From Nocardia sp. CC227C (lineage in GTDB: Bacteria > Actinomycetota > Actinomycetes > Mycobacteriales > Mycobacteriaceae): DNA of 64,000 bases. This document shows positions 35,764-44,400 of the stretch, piece after piece. The stretch lies in assembly GCF_030767025.1 (NCBI RefSeq), contig NZ_JASITE010000005.1, positions 186,001 to 250,000 of the forward strand, read 5' to 3'. The notes below the pieces were generated by a model. That model ran no database searches. It saw only the letters and a program-made list of their open reading frames with translations, and was not told the origin of the DNA. Made by a program: the position numbers and the translations under genes. Within the stretch, counting starts at the first letter, position 1, and each line of letters begins with the position of its first letter.

Positions 35764-35795
35764 CATGGTGTTGATCGCGCATGGTGTTGATCGCG
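35764..35795. repeat. 16-bp tandem repeat, two copies
   Basis: CATGGTGTTGATCGCG occurs twice head to tail, just upstream of the hotdog thioesterase start. The rest of the gap to 35959 holds a CTGTCGCGACAG palindrome (35897-35908) and a short CCCCG-CCTG-CGGGG hairpin (35870-35883), but no gene that I can support. Confidence 0.6.
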
Positions 35796-35959
35796 AATGA
35801 TGGCGGCGTGACGTTCCGGCGTGAGTGCGTGTACACGCTGTCGGTTCCGTCGCGCACGTAGACCGGCTCCCCCGCCTGCGGGGCGAAGCCCTCGCGCTGT
35901 CGCGACAGTTTCGAAAGCTTAAGTGTCGCTGTGATTTTCAGTGCGGAGCATACCTGACT

Positions 35960-36877
35960 TCAGGCGCCCTCCGACAGCGTCGCCGCTTTCGCCTTGTCGG
36001 CCGAGACCATGGCCTGGAAGTACAGCTGGCGCGCGACCTCGGCGACGAGATCCCAACGCTCCCAGGTCATCGGCGTCGGTTCCTTGTCGGGCACGAACCG
36101 GTACCTCGACAGGTCCTCGATGCCCTTGAACCGCGCCAGGATCTCATCGTCGAGCAGCGAGTTGCCGGTGAAGGCCGCCGGATCCTGTTCCAGCACGGCC
36201 AGTATGGCGTCGACCACGATGTCCTCGGTCCGCCAGTCCTCGGGGCTGCCGATGCCGAGATTCTGCGTCGCCAGCGTGCCGATCAGCGTGCGCGTCCAGA
36301 TCGTATTGCAGGCGATGCCGTCCGCCGCGACCTCCTTGCCCAACCCCAGTGTGAGCAGGGTGGCGTTGAGCTTGGACGACATGTACGCCACCTTGCCGCC
36401 CATGTGCGCAATGCCTTCGGGATCCAGCGGCGGGCTCAGATTGACGATGTGGCCCCAGCCGCCCTCGCGCATATGCGGAATGCAGTGGTGCGCGAGTAGG
36501 AACGGCGCGCGGGAGTTGATGGCCATCACCAGGTCGTAGCGTTTGTGCGGCGTGCCCTCGACCGTCTGCAACCACATCGCCCCGGCATTGTTGACCAGGA
36601 TGTCCACCCGGCCGAAGCGCTCCACGGTCCGGTCGACGAGGTTCTTCAGGTCCGACTCGGAGCGCACGTCGCAGCGCACGCCCAGCGCCTGCGCACCGCG
36701 CTGCTCGACCTCGCGGACCGTCTCGGGCACGGTGCCCGGCAGCCGTCCCCCGGCCTCCATCGTCTTCGCGCCGATCACGATATTGGTGCCCCGCTCGGCC
36801 AGGGCCAGCGCCAGCGCTTTGCCGATACCCCGGCTGCCGCCGGTGATGATCGCCACCCGATCCTGGAACTGGGTCAT
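35960..36877 (-). CDS. SDR family oxidoreductase (HSDL2-like)
   Basis: 305 residues. NAD(P) motif TGGSRGIG at residues 12-19, NNAGA in the core, and active-site YMSSK with the upstream serine in VNLSPPLDP. The sequence resembles the HSDL2-type SDR subgroup. It probably reduces or oxidises a hydroxyl/keto group of the polyketide. ATG 36877 follows GAGAGGAG. It is the third gene behind the PKS and flavoenzyme 2. Confidence 0.85.
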   Translation of the reverse strand: MTQFQDRVAIITGGSRGIGKALALALAERGTNIVIGAKTMEAGGRLPGTVPETVREVEQRGAQALGVRCDVRSESDLKNLVDRTVERFGRVDILVNNAGAMWLQTVEGTPHKRYDLVMAINSRAPFLLAHHCIPHMREGGWGHIVNLSPPLDPEGIAHMGGKVAYMSSKLNATLLTLGLGKEVAADGIACNTIWTRTLIGTLATQNLGIGSPEDWRTEDIVVDAILAVLEQDPAAFTGNSLLDDEILARFKGIEDLSRYRFVPDKEPTPMTWERWDLVAEVARQLYFQAMVSADKAKAATLSEGA

Positions 36878-36905
36878 ATTCCACTCCTCTCGCTCGTCAT
36901 CACTG

Positions 36906-38495
36906 TCATTCGGCGACCGCCACCGCGGGCTCGCGCCGGGGGAGGTCGTACTGTTTGCCGACTTCCTGCTCGAACGACTCCGCCCACGCCTCCAGCCGGT
37001 CGACATTGCGGCGCATATCGCGGAATGTCTGGGTGGCGGTCTTGTCGGTGAGCAGATCCAGATGCAGCTGAGCGCAGATGGGTATCTTGCTGTACTCGAC
37101 GAACAGGTACCTGTCCGGCTGCGGGGCCTGCGCCGCGAATGCCCGCAGATTCGCCTGCATGCGGTTCTGGATGCCCTGGAATCTCGTCGCGATGGGATGG
37201 AATTCCGCCGCCGCGTCCTCATTCGCGATCAGTCCGTGGAACAGCAGCGACGACGGCAGCGCCCAGTAGAACGAGGTATCCCACATCACCTTGGTGAACA
37301 TGGCGGGCGCACTGCCGAAACCGGGATAGTTCTCGTGGTACATCGCCAGATAGTTCGGCCACAGATCCTCGAGCATGAGCCGGTTGTAGGTCGCGGCGAC
37401 ATCGGCGGTGAGTCGGCCGCCGCGGTCGAGTTCGACGAGCCGCGTGGTGATGTGGTTGGTGTAGGCGATGAAATCCGATCCGGGACTGTAGAAGGCGTCC
37501 AGGAAGACCGCCGCCTCACCGAGGCAGGCCCAGCGGTGATGCGAGAAGATCTGCCGTGAACCGTAACTCGCGTTGCGCATGCGCAGGAAGTCGATGGGCT
37601 CGGCGTCCCGGATGAAGTTCGCCAGTGTCGGCTCGTATTCGCCGAGCCACTGCCGCGCTTTGGCTTCGGTGGCATAGCTGCTGAACGGGTGGATGCGCTC
37701 GTCGGTCACGATGCCGATGCTGGTGTTCCCCGATGACAGCGGGATCATCCACACCCAGTACCCGGCACCCATCAGGTGGTTGGTCGAGAACCACCGGCGC
37801 TCCTGGGTTTTCGGCCGCCAGGTCAGGCTGGTGGTGTCGGTCATCCGCTCGACGTCGTATTCGCCGCGGAACCGCCACCACACCGCGTTGATCTTGTGCG
37901 GGCTCGGGGCGCCCAACTCCAGCTTGCGCTGCAACAGCCGCCGCCGCCCGGTCGCGTCCGCGACGAACCGCGCCCGCACCGCGCGATCCCCGCCCGCGCC
38001 GGGCATCTCGATGTGCACGACATGGTCGTCCTCGCCGGTCGCCAGGTCGACATCGGCCACCTTCGCCTGCTCGATCAGATCGACGCCGAGTTCCCGTACC
38101 CCGCGCCGCAGTTCACGTTCGAAGATGCCGCGGTCGATCTGGTAGGACGGCACCCGCGGGAACCGCCGGGCGCCCAGCTCCGGCCGCGCCTCGAACGGAC
38201 CGTGCGCGTCGCCGAAGAACATGCGCAGCCCGAGCTTGTGCAGGTGCCGGGTGTTGAAATGCCCGGCGAGGCCGAGCTGTTCGGTGAAGTAGTGCGCACC
38301 GCCCTCGACGGTGGCCTCCCCCACCTTGTACGCGCCGTCGGGGATGACGTCGCCCGCGGTGCGCTCCACCACCAGCACCGACAGGTCGGGCATGGCGCGC
38401 TTCAGCTGTCTCGACAGGGTCAGCCCCGCCAGGCCGCCGCCGCAGACCACCACGTCGTACCGTTCGGCCGGATTCGTCGTCGCGTGATTCGTCAT
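36906..38495 (-). CDS. FAD-dependent halogenase-family oxidoreductase 2
   Basis: 529 residues. VVVCGGGLAGLTLSRQL binds FAD; YKVGEATVEGGAHYFTEQLG and FVADATGRRRLLQ are further family blocks. GAGYWVWMIPLSSGN matches the W-x-W-x-I-P halogenase motif. It differs strongly from flavoenzyme 1, so the two are not a recent duplication. Start ATG 38495 lies 1 nt after the PKS stop, a very tight junction, so the enzyme probably acts directly on the PKS product. Confidence 0.8.
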   Translation of the reverse strand: MTNHATTNPAERYDVVVCGGGLAGLTLSRQLKRAMPDLSVLVVERTAGDVIPDGAYKVGEATVEGGAHYFTEQLGLAGHFNTRHLHKLGLRMFFGDAHGPFEARPELGARRFPRVPSYQIDRGIFERELRRGVRELGVDLIEQAKVADVDLATGEDDHVVHIEMPGAGGDRAVRARFVADATGRRRLLQRKLELGAPSPHKINAVWWRFRGEYDVERMTDTTSLTWRPKTQERRWFSTNHLMGAGYWVWMIPLSSGNTSIGIVTDERIHPFSSYATEAKARQWLGEYEPTLANFIRDAEPIDFLRMRNASYGSRQIFSHHRWACLGEAAVFLDAFYSPGSDFIAYTNHITTRLVELDRGGRLTADVAATYNRLMLEDLWPNYLAMYHENYPGFGSAPAMFTKVMWDTSFYWALPSSLLFHGLIANEDAAAEFHPIATRFQGIQNRMQANLRAFAAQAPQPDRYLFVEYSKIPICAQLHLDLLTDKTATQTFRDMRRNVDRLEAWAESFEQEVGKQYDLPRREPAVAVAE

Positions 38496-38496
38496 G

Positions 38497-41400
38497 TCAG
38501 CGCCCTTCCACCAGGCTCGTGAAACTCGGGAACGCGTCCTCGGCGGACAGCTCCGCGGCGATGGTCGCCATGACCCGCGGGTCCGCGTTCTGGATGAACA
38601 GATGGCCGCCGGGCACCGTGGTGAGCGAGAATCCGCCGCTGGTCAACTTGCCCCAGCCCTCCAGCTGTGACTCCTCGAACACCGGATCGTCCGCGCCGCG
38701 CAGCACGGAGATCGGGGCACGCAGCGTGTAACCGTTGTGGAAGCGGTAGTCGCCCAGCATCTTCAGGTCCGCGCGGATGGCGGGCAGCCAGTGCATGATC
38801 GCCGCCTCCTCCTCGACCGGGATGTCGAGCAGCTTGTTGTCCCGCAGCACCGCCAGCACCCGGCTGTCGGACTCGCCCGCCAGGTCGAAGCCGTCGCGAA
38901 TGTGGTTCAGGTTCCGCACGTAGTCCTCGACCAGGACCGGTGAGGGCCAGCCGCCGATGATGAGCTTCATCGGCACCTCGTTGTACTGCTGTTCGAGGTA
39001 TCGGGTGAGCTCGTAGGCGAGCAGTCCGCCCATGCTGTGCCCGTAGACGACGAAGGTGCGGTCCAGATAGGGCAGCATGGCCTCGGCCAGCTCCGCCACG
39101 AATTCCGGCATGGCGTCGATCGGCACGTCCTCGATCCGGTCCTCCCGGCCCGGGAACTGGATGCCCACCACCTCCACCGTCTCCGGCAGGTGGTTGGGCC
39201 ACGGGGTGAACACCGAGGCCGCGCCGCCGACGAAGGGCAGGGCGAACAGCCGCACCGACGCGGTGTTGGAGCGGCCGACCACGGTGCGGATCCAGCGCTC
39301 CGGACCGGTGGCCGGAACGGCCGGAGTCGTCGCGACCCCGGATGTCTCGCCCAGCAGCTGGGCGAGCACCTCGTCCGCGAGCTCGACGATGCTCGGACCG
39401 CGCATCAGCCCCATGGTCGGGAAGTCGATCTCGAGATGTTTGGCCAGCATATTGCGGATCTGTCCCGCCATCAGCGAGTCCATCCCGAGATCGGTCAGCC
39501 CGACATCCCGGGCGAGACGCTCGACCGGCATGTCGAAGATCCGCGAGATCTGTTGCGATAGTGCCGTGACCAGCCGTGGCGCGCGCTCGGGCTCCGGGAG
39601 CTCGAACAGTTCGGCTCGCAGCCCCTCGGTGCCGAACGCGGCCGCGGCGCCGGCGCTGGACTGCGCGGTGAGGTGGGCCAGTCGCGGCGAGCTGCGCACG
39701 ATCGGCATGACCTGGTTCATCTTCGCCCAGTTCACGCCGAACACGCTGGCGCGGCTGACGCCGTGCGCCTGGCACCGGCCGATGAAGTCCAGGGCGTGGT
39801 CGGGTGGGATCGGGGTCCAGCCCAGCCAGGAGAGCGTGTCGAGCTTGTTGCGGGCGACGAATCCGACCTCCGCGATGGCGCCCCAGTTGACCGTCAGGGC
39901 GGGCAGCCCGAGTTCCCGACGGTGCAGCGCCAGCGCTTCCAGGAATCCGTTGGCCGCGGCGTAGTTCGCCTGCCCCGGGGTGCCCACGTTCCAGCTCATG
40001 GAGGAGAACATGACGAAGGCGTCCAGCTCCAGCGACCGGGTGTGGTTGTGCAGATGCCAGGCGCCGTCGACCTTGGGCCGCACCGCGCGCAGGAAATCCG
40101 CCTCGGTCATGGTGGCCAGCGGCCCGTCCGCGATGACCATGGCGGCGTGGTAGACACCGCGCAGCGGCGGCAGCGACGAGATCCGCTCCAGCAGCCCTTC
40201 GACCTCCGCCTCCACCGAGACGTCGGCGCGTTCGAGCACCACCGTGGCGCCCGCGGCCCGCATGGCCGCGATGGGCTGTTCGTTCTCCGCGTCGACCTGC
40301 GCCCGGCGGCCCACCAGCACCACGCTGCGCGCGCCGTTGTCCACCAGCCACTGGGCGGTGCGCAGGCCGAAACCCGTGTAGCCGCCGGTGATCAGGTACG
40401 TGCCGTCGGCGTCTACCGTGACGGCGTCGGTCGCGGTCGGATAGACCAGGACCTCGCTGTCGGGCTCGTATTCGACGACGACCTTGCCGATCTGTTTGGC
40501 GGTGGCCATGTAGCGGAACGCCGACGCCACCTCCGCCGCCCCGAAATCGGTGTGCGGCAGTGCCGGCAGCGTCCCCGCGGCCACGCCGTCGAGCACCCTG
40601 GTCATGGACTCGCGGCACAGCGCGGGGTCCTCCAGCAGCATCCGGTCGATATCGACGGCCGAGTAGCTGAGGTTGTTGCCGAACGGCCGCAGGCCCAGCT
40701 GGTAGTTGTCGTAGATATCCTTCTTGCCGATCTCGATGAACCGGCCCCGGGGCCGCAGCAGTTCGAGACTCTTCGGAATGGTCTCGCCCTGCAGGGAATT
40801 CAGCACCAGGTCGACGCCGTCGCAGCGCTGCCGGATCTCGTCGGCGAAGGCCAGGGATCGGGAGTCGAAGACCTCCGCGACACCCAGGCCGCGCAGATGG
40901 TCCCGCTTCTCCGGGCTGCCCGCGGTGGCGAGCACGGTCGCCCCGACGGAGTGGGCGATGTGGACGGCGGCCAGACCGACGCCACCGGCGGCGGCGTGCA
41001 CGAGCACCCGTTCCCCCGCCCGCAACCGGCCCACCTCCATCAGCGCGTACCACGCGGTCAGGTAGGCCATCGGCAGGGTGGCGGCGTCGACGGCCGACAG
41101 GTGCTCCGGCGACGGATAGACGCGGCACGCGTCGGTGACCACCGACGACCCGAAACAGCCTCGGGCGAAAGCGATCACGCGATCACCGACCGCGATGTCG
41201 GCGACCTCGGACCCGACCGCCGTGACGATGCCCGCGCACTCCACGCCGAGGTTCTTCTCGTAGAACCCGCCGTAGGTCGCTCCCTCCGACAGCGCGCCGA
41301 GGGTCAGCATGATGTCGCGGAAGTTCAGGCCGGTCGCCTCCGGCCGGATGGCGACCTCGGTGGCACCGAGTTCGGGCCGCACCTGCCGCTGGTAGCGCAG

Positions 41401-44400
41401 TTCCTCGATACCGGGCTCGGCCGGAACCGACAGGGCGAACGCGGTGTCGTCGGACACCCGGGCGGGTGTCGCGACCGATGCCTCGAATTCGGCGGGCGAG
41501 AGGTGCTCGAAGCGGTCGGTGTAGCGGATGTCCCCGCGGTAGGCGACCTCCTCCTCCGCGGTCCGCACGTGCAGGAGTTCGTCGAGGAGTTGCGCGGCCC
41601 GCCGGTCGGCGGCGGCGGCCGGATCGAAGTCGATGATCTTCGCGCGCAGACTGCTGTGCTCGCTCAGCAGCACCCGGAGGATGCCCCAGCTCGGCAGCTG
41701 CGACACCGCGACGCTGTCGCCCCGCTCCACCAGCGGACCACCGGCGGTGGCCACCCAGAAGCGCGGCGCCACCGGCTGTTCCAGCTTCTCGACGGCCTGT
41801 GCCAGTGCGATGACGCTGTAGGCGGCATGGCTCTCCACCCGTGCCAGCAGCTCGGTGGTGAGGTCCGACACGGCGAAGTCCAGATTCCACAGGTGCAGCA
41901 CCCCGGCCACGGTCCCGGCGCGGTCGCGGACCTGCCCGAGTACGCGCTCGAGATCCGCGCCGCTGGTCGGATCGACCCGGAAGGCGCGGGTGTCGACCTG
42001 TTCGTAGGCGTCGCCGCGGGTGACCACGACACTGTCCGCGGCGGCCGCCCCGAGCAGCGAGAGATACTGTTCGGCAACGCCGTCGGCGTCCGCCAGCACC
42101 ACCCAGGCCCCCGGTTCGACGCGCGGCTGATGCGGCTCGAGAGCCACCTCGGGTGTCCGCGCCACGATGACCGAGCAGCCGGTCTGCTCCGGATCGGTCA
42201 TATCGGAGAAGATCTGCACGTGTTCGAAGCCCGCGGTGGGCAGGAACTCCCGCCAGGTGGCCTCCGACATCAGGGGGTAGTCCGGGCGCAGGTCGTGGTC
42301 GGCGAAGCGCCACCACCCGTCGGTCATGCCGAAGGTCAGGTCGACCCAGTGCGGCGGATTCGTCTCCTCGACGATCACCATCAGGCCGCGCGAGGTGAGC
42401 AGCCGGGTGACATTGTCCAGCGTGGTCCGCAGCTTCTCGGTGGCGTGCAGCACATTCGCCGCCACCACGATGTCGAAGTAGTGCGGATCGAAACCCTGCT
42501 CCTCGATATCGGTCTCGATGTCGAGAATCCGGTAGTCCACGAAGTCGTGGTCGGCGAAACGCTGCCGCGCCTTGCCCAGGAACAGCTGGGTGATGTCGGT
42601 GAACACGTATTCCGCGCGGTCGGCGGGCAGTTCGGACAGGATCCACCCGGTCGTGCCCGCGGTGCCCGCCCCGATCTCCAGCACCCGCACCGGCCGATCG
42701 CTGGGCAGCCCGCGCACGCATTCCGCGACGAGTGCGGCGACCGTGCGGTTGCAGCGCTCGAAGGAGAACGACGACTCGTAGAGATCGACCACCGATTGGA
42801 ACTCGCTCTCGGGGAAGATGAGTTCGATCGGATTGACCTCGTCGCGCAGGACGGCGGCCTGCCGCGGACCACACCGTTCCAGCACCAGGTACTCGGCCTC
42901 GCATTCGGGATGCCGTTCGCGCAGCGCGGCCAGCTCGGCGGCCGTATCGACCCGGGCGGGAACCCGCTCGATCCGCCAGCCGTCCCCGTCCCTGCCGGTG
43001 ATCCCGTGCCGGGTGCACAGTTCCAGCAGCCGAGCGAGGTAGTCGCGGTGCTTGTCGCGCACGCCCAGCTCGCGGGCGATCTCGTCGAGGGTGCAGCGCC
43101 GCCCCGGCGTGAAGTCCATGCCCAGCTGGTGGAAGCCCTCGGTCACGTAGGCCATGCACAGCCGGTTCATCTCGGCCTCGGTCTCCGCGTGGTAGTGGCG
43201 GTTGACCGGCCAGTTCCGCACCTCGTCGAGAACCGGTTCGGCCGCCGCGCGCAGGGCCTCGTCCGCGGGCACGAAATCGGCGGGCAGCAGGGTCTTCGTG
43301 CGCACCGGGGCCGGACGCCACCGGTACTCGTAGAGCCACTGCGACAGCGCGTCGCGGTCCTCGGTGCTCTGGGTGATCGACTTGCCCTTGAAGCCCTCGA
43401 ATTCGGCCACCAGCGTGCCGTCCTCGTTGACGAGCCAGAGATCTCCCTCGCAGTAGGCGAGATCGTCGAGGACGTGCGCGCGCCCGTAGCAGTAGACGCG
43501 GCTGCCCGCCTCGGCGTGGAAGCTGAACCGCTTGACCTCGAACGGGATGTAGAGGTGCTTGTCCTCGGTATTCGGATCATTGCCCATGGCGATGGACAGC
43601 GACTGGAAGCACGCGTCGAGCAGCGCCGGGTGGATGGTATGGCGCGGCGCCTCATCGGCCAGCGCCTCGGGGGTGTCGATGCGCCCGAGCGAACGCAGCT
43701 CGCCGTAGTGGAGTCTGGTGATCGCGCGGAAGCTCGGTCCGAGTTGCAGACCGTTGTTGCGGAACTTCGCGAATACCTTCTCCGGCTCGAACTCGACCGG
43801 GCAGTCCGCACCGAACTCCGAGAACGGCACCGGCAGTTCGGTATCCGGTGCGCCGCGGCGCACCGTCCCGACCGAATGCGCTACCCAGTCCTTGTCGCCG
43901 TCCTGGAGGCTGTACACGGTGAAGTGCAGCGACGGGGTCAGCACGACCTGCACCAGCGGGGCCGGGCGGTCGTCGAAAACGAACAGCGGCCGCCGGAATT
44001 CGACGTTCTCGATGGAGTAGCGGCCCGGACCGAACGCGTCCTGCGCGCAACCGACGATCAGATCGAGGTGCCCCGCGCCGGGGAAGACGATCGGCCCCTG
44101 GACGCGATGGTCCTCGAGCCAGGGGAACACGGCGGTGTCCATGACGAATTCCCACACGTGCTTGTCCGGTTCGTCGGCGGCGAGACTGCGGGTCCCCACC
44201 AGCGGATGGCCGAGCGACGGGAAGCGGTTCTCGCGCGAGACCGGGGTCTCCAGCCAGTAGGTTTCGCGCTGCCACGGATAGAACGGCACCGGAACGCGTT
44301 GGGGGACACCGTCGTACACGGCGTCCCACGCCGGGTCGTATCCGGTCGCGTACAGCGTCGCCAGCGCGGACAGCAGGGTGACGCGATCGCTCTGCTTGCG

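Noticed and set aside
35866..35884. CCCCG-CCTG-CGGGG sequence resembling the CRISPR repeat core
   Set aside because: Single copy, with no flanking repeat bases or periodic partner; it is an ordinary GC-rich hairpin.
35800..35900. Short minus-strand frame reading APQAGEPVYVRDGTDSVYT
   Set aside because: It looks protein-like, but is under 35 codons with no start, ribosome binding site or recognisable family; probably chance or a tiny relic.
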